Below, piece by piece: positions 11,311-21,341 of a DNA stretch of 64,000 nt; the first letter of the stretch is position 1; the number at the start of each line of letters is the position of its first letter. The stretch is taken from contig CM077676.1 in assembly GCA_039707655.1 (NCBI GenBank), positions 451,087,379 to 451,151,378 on the forward strand. The letters run 5' to 3'. A model generated the notes under the pieces. It saw only the letters and a list, made by a program, of their open reading frames with translations, was not told the DNA's origin and did not search any database. The stretch is from Elymus sibiricus (taxonomy: Eukaryota; Streptophyta; Magnoliopsida; Poales; Poaceae). Made by a program: the position numbers and the translations under genes.

Positions 11311-11944
11311 TTGATGTTATAGACACACAGTTACCTTTAACTGTTCCCCCCATGTACTATTATTGCGGGACTGAAGGGACAGGCGGTACCACCCCGGTAC
11401 AGGTGGACCTGAGTTCCCGACAGTCCCTTGTGGAGTTGGGTTGACCTGGAGGGTACCCGCGAGATAATTACGAGGCGCGGCCGGGCAGGCAGAGACCTCC
11501 CTAGAGAGGGATGGGCCTGACCCTTGTTGCACTTCCTCGAGACGGGGTGACAGGAGTACTGATCGTCACCGTGAGCTCCTAATAATTCACTAACGGATTT
11601 GGGTATTTGATCTGAGTTGGCCACTGGCCTATACGCACTACCACCACGTGGGATAATGGTTTAATGGGGCCCTCTGCATCGTATGTATCAGCCGAAAGCT
11701 CTGTCAGATGTCCAGTTCAGCATTGTGGGCTTGTCGGGCCAATGCCATCCAGGATGAGGTGGTGCTCGTCCCGGCTCGTCGCATAACGACCCGGAGTGCA
11801 AAGGGCGATGGGCCGAAGACCCCTGAGCGCTTAGGATGTAGACCGGCGGGGACCTCTCTGTTGAGCCTAGGTAGGACTACGTCATGTCGATCAGCCGAGG
11901 CCGGGCATGACCCGGAAAAGTGTGTTGGGTAACAGTAGTGCACC

Positions 11945-12050
11945 CCTGCAGGGAAGTTATCTATTTGAATAGTCTTGTCCACGGTAATAGGATGCTTGCA
12001 GGGAAGTTATCTATTCGAATAGTCGTGTCCATGATAATAGGACGCTCAGT
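11945..12050. repeat. Tandem pair of the CTATTCGAATAG module in H
   Basis: Two tandem copies about 50 bp apart read tgcagggaagttat, then CTATT(T/C)GAATAG, then tc(t/g)tgtcca. The second copy has the perfect 12-bp palindrome at 12011-12022; the first has one mismatch (11961-11972). Confidence 0.75.
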
Positions 12051-12808
12051 GTTGTATCCCGATCGACTACAACTTGAACTGAATACATGTTACTTTAATT
12101 GTAAGCTCCGGGGTCGCTTTCTCGCAGGGAGTCGAGGAAGGATCTCTAGGCTTTGCTACTACATGCTTGTCATTTTATGTTATACTACTAATCTGCACTC
12201 TTCTAATGCTGCAAGACGCTGCAAGATGCTAGTCTTTGATAGGCTAGGCCTTCCCCTCTATTCTGGCATTTCTGCAGTTTAGTCCACAGATACAGCCCCT
12301 TCATTTGATACCGATGCATACTTAGCAGATCTGATGTAAGTCTTGCGCGTACTTTGGATAAGTACTAACGGTTGCTTTGCTACCTCTTTTTCCCTCTACC
12401 CGTTTGCTGCGACCAGATGGCGGAGCCCTGGAGCCAGCTGTTTCCGCCGATGACTACTACTACCCCGACGGAGCTTACTTCTACGTGGAGACCGACGACC
12501 AGGAGTAGATAGGAGGCTCCCAGGCAGGAGGCATGCGCCTTTTCGATCTAGTTGTCGTTGTTATGCTCAGCCTTCTTAAGGCAGCCTTGTCTAATTATGT
12601 CTGTACTCAGATATTTGTTGCTTCCGCTAACGCTTGTACGTGAGCTTATGTATTCGAGCCCTCGAGGCCCCTGGCTTGTAATATAAAGCTTGTATTATTT
12701 CATTTTTGTGTCTAGAGTTGTGTTGTGATATCTTCCCGTGAGTCCCTGGGCTTGATCGTCCGCATTTGCGTGTATGATTAGTGCACGGTCGGGCCAGGGG
12801 CGTCACAT

Positions 12809-13746
12809 CTTTTTACCCTTAATAGCAACGATACATACGTGTCATGTCCCTTTCTATCACTGGGATTGAGCACCGCAAGATCGAACCCATTACAAAGCAC
12901 CTCTTCCCATGGCAAGATAAATCAATCTAGTTGGCCAAACCATATCAATAGATCGGAGAAGAAATATGAAGCTATAATAATCATGCATAAAAGAGATCAG
13001 AGAAGACTCAAATAATATTCATGCATAATCTGATTATAAACTCACAATTCATCGGATCCCAACAAACACACCGCAAAAAGTGATTACATCGGATAGAACT
13101 CCAAGAACATCGAGGAGAACATTATATTGAACATCAAAAAGAGAGAAGAAGCCATCTAGCTACTAACTATGGACCCGAAGGTCTGTGGTAAACTACTCAC
13201 GCATCATCGGAAGGGCAGCAAGGTTGATGGAGAGCCCCTCCGTGATCGATTCCCCCTCCGGCGGAACACTGAAAAAGGCCTCCAAATGGGATCTCTCAAG
13301 AACAGAAACTTGCGGCGGCGGAAAAAGTATTTCGTGGACTCCTCTGTTGGTTTCCCGATTTCTGGGAATTTATAGTGGTGGAATTAGGTCAAAATAGTTA
13401 GAGGTGGGCCCACGAGGCATCTGGGTGCGCTTGCCCCCCCCCCAGGCGCGCCCTGGTGGCTCGTGGCCACCTCCAGGGTCTTCTGGCCTCCTCCCGAAGC
13501 TTCTAGTGTTTATCTTGTCCAGAAAAAAATCTCCAAAGAGTTTCGTTGCATCTGGACTTCGTTTGGTATTGATATTCTGTAAAACCAAAAATAGGCAGAA
13601 AACAGCAACTGGCACTGGGCACTAAGTTAATAGCTTAGTCCCAAAAAATGATATATAATTTCTGTAAATGTATATAAAAACATCCAAGATTGATAATATA
13701 ACATCATGGAACAATCAAAAATTATAGATACGTTGGAGACGTATCA
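12809..13746 (-). repeat. 3' LTR of element B, truncated by H
   Basis: It matches 18434-19371 nearly base for base and ends at 13746 with the LTR terminus (TGATACGTCTCC on the minus strand). The missing outer part corresponds to about 17800-18433 of the other LTR. Confidence 0.9.
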
Positions 13747-15934
13747 GCATCCCCAAGCTTAATTCCTGCTCGTCCTCGATTAGGTAAATGATAAAAACAG
13801 AATTTTTGATATGGAATGCTGCCTATCATATTCATCATTTTTTCTTTTCTTTTATGGCATGGACATTGGACTTGAATGATTCAAAGCAATAGTTTATAGT
13901 TTGACATGAAGATATAAATACTCAAGCATACTAACAAGCAACCATGTCTTTCAAAATATCAACACTAAAGAAAGTTATCCCTAGCCCATTATGCTCAATC
14001 ATTGATCCATTCATGAAACACACTCAAATATTAGCTACATACAATGCACAAGTATGACAATAGTGCTCTCTAGTTGGTGCTTTATAAGAGAAGATGAAGA
14101 CTCAAATAAAAATAAAAATTGCATAAAATTAAATAGATAGGCCCTTCGTAGAGGGAAGCAGAGATTTGCTAATGTTTATTTTGAAAATTAGAGTTGGCAC
14201 ACGCAAATTTACATGGAACGGCATGGCAATACCGCATATAGGTAGGTATGCTGGACTCATTTGGCACAACTTGGGTTTAAAGAGTTTGGATGCACAAGCA
14301 GTATTTCCGCTTAGTACAAATGAAGGCTAGCAAATAGATTGAGAAGCAACCAACAAAAAAGTGAAAACGGTCATAAACATGCATTGAACATAACTAACAC
14401 CGAATAATGCACCATAAGTAGGATATAATTTCGTTGCATAACTATTGACTTAACGTGCATGCATAGGGAATCACAAACCTTAACACTAATATTCTTACTA
14501 AATCATAATTACTCACTAACATGACTCACATATTATCATCTCCATATCGCAAAACTATTGCAAGGAATCACACTTATCATATACAATGATCTATATGAAT
14601 TTTTTTATTATATCCCTCCTGAATATTCATCACTTTGGGACCAAATTCATATCTTGTGCAAATTACCGTTACTATCATCAACTCTCAAAAAGATTTAAGT
14701 GAAGCATGGGAGTGCAAATATTTCTTCAAAATTTTAATCTTATCAAGTCTCAAAATAATATAAGTGAAGCATGAGAATTTATTTCTTCAAAAATTTAATC
14801 TTATCAATTCTCAAAATAATATAAGTGAAGCATGAGAATTTATTTCTTCAAAATTTTAACCTTATCAATTCTCAAAATAATATAAATGAAGCATGATAAT
14901 TCATTTCTTCAAAATGTAGCCACCACCGTCCTCAAAAAGATTTAAGTGAAGCACTAGAGCAACTGCCTAGCTCAAAATTTTTAAGTGAAGCACATAGAGT
15001 ATTCTAACAAATTATGATGAACGTGTGGCTCTCTCAAATAGGTGTGTTCAGCAAGGATGATTGTGACAAACTAAAAGGCAAACAAAGCAAAGACTCATAT
15101 AATACAAGACGCTCCAAGTAAAACACAAATCATGTGACGAATAAAAATATAGCTCCAAGTAAAATTACCGATGGTTGGTAGAAGAAAGAGGGGATGCCTT
15201 CCGGGGCATCCCCAAGCTTAGATGCTTGAGTCTTCCTTGAATATTACCTTGGAGTGCCTCGGGCATCCCCAAGCTTAGGTTCTTGCCACTCCTTATTCCT
15301 TCATCCATCGTGATCTCACCCAAAACTTGAGAACTTCAATCACACAAAACTCAACAAAACCTTCGTGAGATCCGTTAGTATAACAAAATAAATCACTACT
15401 TTAAGTACTGTTGCAAACCCATTCATATTTTATTTTTGCATTAGACCTACTGTATTCTAACTTCACCATGGCTTATACCCCCCGATACAATCCATAGTTT
15501 CATCAAAACAAGCAAGCAACATATCAAAAACAGAATCTGTCAAAAACAAAACAGTCTGTAGCAATCTATTTAAAATCCATACTTCTGTAACTCCAAAAAT
15601 TCTGAAACATTAGGACAACGTGGGAAATTCATATACCAATACTGTGTAAAAATTTCAGATTTTTCTGATTCTCCAGTACAGAACCAAAATTCCAGCACTG
15701 GACGCAAAACTTTCTGTTTCCCAAACATCATCAATTATACTATCTTCCAAATCATCCCAAAGGCTTTACTTGGCACAAACACTAATTAAAAACACAAAAA
15801 CACAATCATAACAGTCGTATAATTGTGAAAACACACAATAATAGAAAGAAAGGGTAAAAAATTATTTTATTCATTGGGTTGCCTCCCAACAAACGCTATT
15901 GTTTTATGCTCCTAGCTAGGCATAATGCATGGTT
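13747..15934 (-). other. 3' untranslated region of element B without pol
   Basis: This AT-rich stretch holds no reading frame of note. The likely polypurine tract is next to the LTR at 13747-13760 (AAGCTTGGGGATGC on the minus strand). The same word recurs at about 15206-15221 and 15264-15279. A tandem repeat lies at 14680-14996. Confidence 0.7.
14680..14996. repeat. Tandem repeat of about 63 bp in element B
   Basis: Units read tctcaaaataatataagtg, then aagcatgagaatttatttc, then ttcaaaattttaatcttatc. About four good copies are followed by two decayed ones in which the aagtgaagca core persists. Confidence 0.8.
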
Positions 15935-16993
15935 TCAAGTATTGTCATCTTTCAAGTTGACTCCATAAGTGGCCCTCATAATTGATTCATATGGTGCTTT
16001 AATTATTTTCCTAGAGAAGTGTTCCATACCCTTTTTTAATGGAAATTGAAATTTTATATTCCCTTCTTTCATGTCAATAACGGCACCTATGGTTCGTAAG
16101 AACGGTCTACCAAGTATTATGGGGCAAGAAGAATTGAATTCAATGTCAAGTACAATAAAATCAATAGGTACATCGCTATTTAATGTTTTTACCTCTCCAA
16201 ACCCACTTTTAGCAATTTTCTTATCAAGGTTTTCACCCTCCGAATTATGGGAACGTCTTATAGCTAAAGTTGACTCTTCTTCAGTCCCCTTTTCATCAAG
16301 TTTTATATTGCTAAACAAAGAATCAATAGATGAAACACCAATCATTTAAATATCCTCATCATTACTACGATAAAAACCAGGAGGAATCGCTTTTTCTAAA
16401 AATTCTCGTTTAGCTTTTAGCATGGCGGTTCTTTTCTTACTCTCATCCATGGAGACATATAAAGCTTTAATTGATTCATTAATATCAATTTTTGGTGGCA
16501 AAATTTTAGTCTTAAGATTTTCCACATCATGAATAATTCTATCAATGCTCCTAGATATATCATCAAGTTTACTCAATTTTTCTTCTATTGTAGTGTTGAA
16601 AACTTTTTAAGCATTAATAAATTCTTTAATATTACTTTCAAAATCAGAGGGCATCCTATTATTATTATTATAAGAATTACCATAAGGATTTCCATAATTA
16701 TTAGAGGAATTTCCAGGAAGCGGTCTAGGATTGAAATTACCTCTATAAGCATTATTATTAAAATTGTATCGCGAGACAAAATTCGCATCAATAGCATCAT
16801 TATTTTGCTCAATCAAAGTGGACAATGGCACATCATTAGGATCAATATGAGCATTTTTACTAGCAACCAATTTCATAAGCGCATCAACTTTATCACTCAA
16901 GGTACTAATTTCTTCAACAGAATTCACTTTTTTACTAGTAGGAACACTTTCAGTATGCCGTTGTGAATAATTTGCCATAATATTATCTAGCAA
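15935..16993 (-). pseudogene. Gag C-terminal and protease remnant of element B
   Basis: One continuous frame has in-frame stops at 16607-16609 and 16346-16348. In order: a gag segment (LLDNIMANYSQRHTESVPTS, SLTLSDKVDALMKLV-like coiled coil), an Asn-rich linker (NFNNNAYRGNFNPRPLPGNS), a coiled coil (DDISRSIDRIIHDVENL), and a protease-like end with SCPIILGRPFLRTIGAVIDM. The ILGRPFL strand is typical of plant gypsy protease. RT does not follow. The element cannot make its own polymerase or integrase. Confidence 0.82.
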
Positions 16994-17598
16994 ATTAGTA
17001 GCTTCCCCAAAGTAATTTCCATAAAAGTACCACCCGCGGCGGAATCTAAAAGATTTCTAGAGACAAAATTTAATCCCGCATAATTTTTTTGTATGATCAT
17101 CCATAAATTTAAACCATGAGTAGGGCAATTTCTTATCATTAATTTCATCCTCTCCCAAGATTGGGCAACATGTTCATGATCAAGTTGCTTAAAATTCATA
17201 ATTTGATTTCTAAGAGAAATAATTTTCGCGGGAGGAAAATACTTGGTAATAAAAGCATCTTTACACCTATCCCAAGAATCGATACTGTTTCGTGGTAAAG
17301 ATGAAAACCAAATTTTTGCACGATCCCGCAATGAGAATGGGAATAATTTTAATTTCATAATATCATTATCCACATCTTTTTTCTTTTGCATATCACACAA
17401 TTCTACGAAAGTGTTAAGATGGGATGCAGCATCTTCATTAGGACTACCAGAAAATTGTTCTTTCATAACAAGATTTAGCAAGGTGGCATTAATATCACAA
17501 GTCTCCGCACTAGCGGTTGGAGAAGCAATTTGAGTACTAATAAAATCATTATTATTAGTATTGGAAAAATCACATAATTTGGTATTTTCTTGAGACAT
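16987..17598 (-). pseudogene. Gag capsid region of element B
   Basis: The likely start is ATG at 17598 (MSQENTKLCDF). The retrotransposon gag domain is clear: FSGSPNEDAASHLNTFVELC, LFPFSLRDRAKIWFSSLP, WDRCKDAFITKYFPPAKI and LDHEHVAQSWERMKLMIRNC. It leaves frame near 17010: the frame closes at 16987 while protein similarity goes on in the next frame from 16993. A one-base indel is therefore inferred. An ORF upstream of 17598 to 17733 looks like leader, not protein. Confidence 0.85.
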
Positions 17599-17779
17599 CG
17601 TGACTACGCAAACAAGATAACAAGCAAGCAAACAAGCAAACAAGAAAAGGCAAACTGAAAATATTTTTGTATTTTTGTAAAAACATTTTAGAAGTGGGGG
17701 AGATGAAAACGAGAGGCAAATAAATAAATCCAAAGAGATGAGAGTTTATGCAAAGGTACTTGATAGATGTTGATGATGT

Positions 17780-17798
17780 CTCCCCGGCAACGGCACCA
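17780..17798 (-). other. Primer-binding site of element B
   Basis: The minus strand reads TGGTGCCGTTGCCGGGGAG immediately inside the right LTR. Plant Athila elements commonly use an Asp-type tRNA primer with this kind of sequence. Confidence 0.8.
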
Positions 17799-17799
17799 G

Positions 17800-19371
17800 A
17801 AATTCTTCCTACTACTTGTAGCTTGCGTTGGTATTTTCCCCGAAGAGGAAGGGATGATGCAGCACAGTAGAGGTAAGTATTTTTCTCAGTTATGAAACCA
17901 AGGTTATCAATCCAGTAGGAGAATCACGCAACACCTCGTTAGCAGTACCTGCACACAAACAACAAATCCTTGCACCCAACGCAAACGAGGGGTTGTCAAT
18001 CCCTCGGCGGTCAATTGCAAGATTAAATTGTATGGAGATAGATAGATAGATTAAACAAAAATTTAAAATAAAATAAATAAGATAAAATTGCAGCAAGTAT
18101 TTTTAGTGTTTTAGTAATTTGATAGAGGTAGACCCGGGGGCCATAGTTTTCACTACAGGCTTCTCTCAAGAAAATAGCATACGGTGTGTAGACAAATTAC
18201 TGTTGGGCAATTGATAGAAAAGCAAATAATCATGACGATATCCAAGGCAATGATCATGTATATAGGCATCACGTCCGAGACAAGTAGACCGACTCCTGCC
18301 TGCATCTACTACTATTACTCCACACATCGACCGCTATCCAGCATGTATCTAGTGTATTAAGTCCATAAGAACGAAGTAATGCCTTAAGCAAGATGACATG
18401 ATGTAGACAAAGTAAACTCACGCATGAATAAACCTCATCTTTTACCCTTAATAGCAACGATACATACATGTCATGTCCCTTTCTGTCACTGGATTGAGCA
18501 CCGCAAGATCTAACCCATTACAAAGCACCTCTTCCCATGGCAAGATAAATCAATCTAGTTGGCCAAACCAAATCAATAGATCGGAGAAGAAATACGAAGC
18601 TATAATAATCATGCATAAAAGAGATCAGAGAAGACTCAAATAATATTCATGAATAATCTGATCATAAACACACAATTCATCCGATCCCAACAAACACACC
18701 GCAAAAAGTGATTACATCGGATAGAACTCCAAGAACATCGAGGAGAACATTGTATTGAAGATCAAAAAAAGAGAAGAAGCCATCTAGCTACTAACTATGG
18801 ACACGAAGGTCTGTGGTAAACTACTCACGCATCATCGGAAGGGCAGCAAGGTTGATGGAGAGCCCCTTCGTGATCGATTCCCCCTCCGACGGAACACCGG
18901 AAAAGGCCTCCAGATGGGATCTCTCGAGAACAGAAACTTGTGGTGGCGGAAAAAGTATTTCGTGGACTCCTCTGTTGGTTTCCCGATTTTTAGGAATTTA
19001 TAGTGGTGGAATTAGGTCAAAATAGTCAGAGGTGGGCCCACGAGGCACCAGGGTGCGCCTGCCCCCCCAGGCACGCCCTGGTGGCTCGTGGCCACCTCCA
19101 GGGTCTTATGGCCTCCTCCCGAAGCTTCTAGTGTTTATCTTGTCTAGAAAAAAATCTCCAAAAAGTTTCGTTGCATTTGGACTTCGTTTGGTATTGATAA
19201 TCTGTAAAACCAAAAACAGGCAGAAAACAACAACTGGCACTGGGCACTAAGTTAATAGGTTAATCCCAAAAAATGATATATAATTGTTGTAAATGTATAT
19301 AAAAACATCCAAAATTGATAATATAACAGCATGGAACAATCAAAAATTATAGATACGTTGGAGACGTATCA
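17800..19371 (-). repeat. 5' LTR of element B (about 1.57 kb)
   Basis: This is the full-length LTR, bounded by the primer-binding site on the left and gacgtatCA at 19371. Its 18434-19371 part is repeated at 12809-13746. The outer terminus next to the primer-binding site lacks an obvious TG, so that edge is approximate. Confidence 0.8.
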
Positions 19372-20313
19372 GTCGCCGTGGTGCAATGGGAATTCAGATC
19401 GTCTGCAGCGCGAGCTACGCGTCGGAACCGAGCTTTATTGTCGATGTCGGAATCTTCGTCGCCGGCTCGACTGGTCACCTCGGCTGGACCGAGGACTGCG
19501 CTCTGCGTCGGATCATCAAGATCGACGGATACTTTCATCATCATCTACTCCGATCTCTATCAAGATCTTGGGGGAATCATCCATGGAGCTCGGGGGCTCG
19601 ACGTTAACATCGTCCTCAGGCGACGGTGCAGTTTTTCTAGACAGCGGATTCGTGTTCGTCGTCCCTGCCTCCTCGAGCATCGCTTTGACGATTGCTTTAG
19701 TGGAATTGTGCGGAATTGAGTCTAGAACAACCCTGTAAAATTTCATCGCGTTCCGATAGAGGAATCTCCGGCGATCTTCGATATACCGGAGCCCTGTCGA
19801 ATCTGGACGGGAATCCGGACGTGTTTAGGGCGAGGAGTCCAGCAGTTAGCTCGGACATCTGTTGGAATATCCAACCGTTCATCGGCTGCGGAATTCCCAT
19901 ATCGACCACCCCTCAAATTTGAGCTCGATCCGACCGTTCAAACTCCGGGAAACGTCCGATGAGTGCATCAATTTTCGGATCTGTTTTCTGCGCGAAAACG
20001 AATCCGACCCGAGTTCATCTTTCTTCATGAACGAAGTATTGGACATCCTTTTTGGAGGAATTTTTCCTAGGGTATTGTGTGATTTTTCAAACACGTGCCA
20101 CACATTTTGAATATTTTCCGAGGTGATCTTCACCGTCGCGCTGATATCATACCGGCCCGACCATGTTGCTCCACGGCTGCCGACCTGCGCCAGCATCGAC
20201 TGCGCCGTCACTTCATCGAGCCGATGACAACCACCTCGGACCGTCACCTCGGCAAGCCGACCAAGAGTTCGGCATCGTGGAAGAAAAATAATCGTCAAGA
20301 CAAGATCGCCGCC
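19372..20313 (+). mobile_element. Element E, internal fragment 1
   Basis: This sequence between element B and element C has no recognisable domain. Short ORFs on both strands do not resemble gag or pol. Its style (repeated ctcgg and cgacc words, accgaggactgcg) continues at 37915 beyond element C, and it ends with CCGCC, C's target duplication. I therefore assign it to the interior of element E. It may be a decayed gag leader or a 3' region. Confidence 0.55.
20309..20313. other. Target-site duplication of element C (left copy)
   Basis: CCGCC here is repeated at 37910-37914, directly flanking TGTGACACC and GGTGCCACA. This proves the outer ends of element C in spite of the 5-kb insert in its LTR. 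Confidence 0.9.
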
Positions 20314-20438
20314 TGTGACACCCTGGTTTTTGGCAACCTTTTCTTTTCAAAATCTTTCTGGCTTTATTTCCAATTTGGATGGATTTTGAATCTTTTCAGT
20401 TGACTTTGGACTTATGAATTTCTCTGAGTGATCCCAAG

Positions 20439-20443
20439 CCCTC
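20439..20443. other. Target-site duplication of element D (left copy)
   Basis: CCCTC is repeated at 25483-25487. The uninterrupted site aagccctcatcatcttgcc is present in the 3' LTR of C (about 34615-34633), which confirms the insertion. Confidence 0.93.
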
Positions 20444-20452
20444 TGTAACACC

Positions 20453-21335
20453 CAGTTTGTCTCTAGGTTCTGGGATCACCTGCAGCAGGCCTTAGGGACA
20501 CAGCTGGTTTTCAGCACAGCATATCACCCATAGACCGGAGGACAGACAGAACGGGTAAATCAAATATTGGAGGACATGCTGAGAGCATGTGTGCTTACTT
20601 ACGGAGTCAGCTGGGAAGAAAGTTTGCCATATGCGGAATTTTCATACAACAACAGTTATCAAGCCAGTTTAAAAATGTCACCTTTCGAAGCCCTATACGG
20701 ACGAAGATGCCGTACCCCACTCAATTGGTCCGAGACCGGAGATAGCAGAATCTTCGGCCCGGAAATTCTCAAAGAGGCAGAAACAAAAGTGAAAATTATT
20801 CAAGACAGACTGAGAGCAGCTCAGAGCCATCAGAAAAGTTACTACGACCAAAAACACCGCCAGATCAGTTTTGAGCCCGATGAATACGTGTACCTCAGAG
20901 TATCTCCAATGAGGGGACTACAGAGATTTAAGGTCAAAGGAAAACTGGCACCGAGATTTATTGGACCGTTCAGGATAATTGCAAGGAGAGGCAAGGTTGC
21001 CTATCAACTGGAGCTGCCAGCAGAACTATCGGATGTTCATGATGTGTTTCACATTTCACAACTATGGAGATGTGTCAGTAACCCAGAAAAGCAAGTCCAA
21101 CATCAAAACCTGGATATCCAACCAGACCTTACATATAGAGAACGGCCTATAAAGATTTTGGAGGAGTCTGAACGGAGAACCCGACAGAGCGTGATAAAAT
21201 TTTACAAAGTTCATTGAAGTAATCACACCGAGGAAGAAGCAACACGGGAAAGAGAGGATCACCTGAGGGCTGAATATCCGTACCTGTTTGAGGGACAGCT
21301 GAAATCTCGGGGACGAGATTTTTCTTAAGGGGGGT
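20453..21335 (+). pseudogene. Integrase C-terminus and chromodomain remnant of D
   Basis: The frame enters at QFVSRFWDHLQQALGTQ, part of the integrase core. An in-frame TAG follows in the segment before GGQTERVNQILEDML, which holds the catalytic Glu. The longest open part is 20567-21217: LPYAEFSYNNSYQASLKMSP, EALYGRRCRTPLNW, then GPFRIIARRGKVAYQLELP and DVHDVFHISQLWRC. A chromodomain starts at RPIKILEESERRTRQSVIKF. It is cut by TGA after KVH while similarity continues (EEEATREREDHLRAEYPYLF). Chromodomains steer integration to heterochromatin in this clade. Confidence 0.88.
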
Positions 21336-21341
21336 AGGTGT

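Larger units (their letters stand above)
9448..12808 (+). mobile_element. Element H: 3' part of a chromovirus-type LTR
   Basis: There is no gag or pol. The composition follows the LTRs of elements C and D: a GC-rich promoter and leader stretch (9448-9950), then a unique body, the palindromic CTATTCGAATAG module (11961, 12011) and a terminus ending ggggcgtCA at 12808. It abuts the LTR of element B exactly where B's outer LTR part is missing, so H probably inserted in that LTR. Its left part is cut by element A at 9447/9448. Short ORFs here have no recognisable product. Confidence 0.6.
12809..19371 (-). mobile_element. Element B: Sabrina/WHAM-like Athila-lineage retrotransposon
   Basis: Two LTR copies read TGATACGTCTCCAACG from their minus-strand start. 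The primer-binding site TGGTGCCGTTGCCGGGGAG lies at 17780-17798. The interior codes for gag and a protease remnant only; no RT, RNase H or integrase is found between 13747 and 15934. That fits a non-autonomous Athila derivative of the Sabrina kind. The left (3') LTR lacks its outer 630 bp or so, cut off by H at 12808. It ends at 19371 next to gtcgc; the matching target duplication would be outside the window. Confidence 0.85.

Noticed and set aside
13747..15934. Search for RT or integrase of element B
   Set aside because: No YxDD, DDE or HHCC motif in any frame; the region is untranslated.
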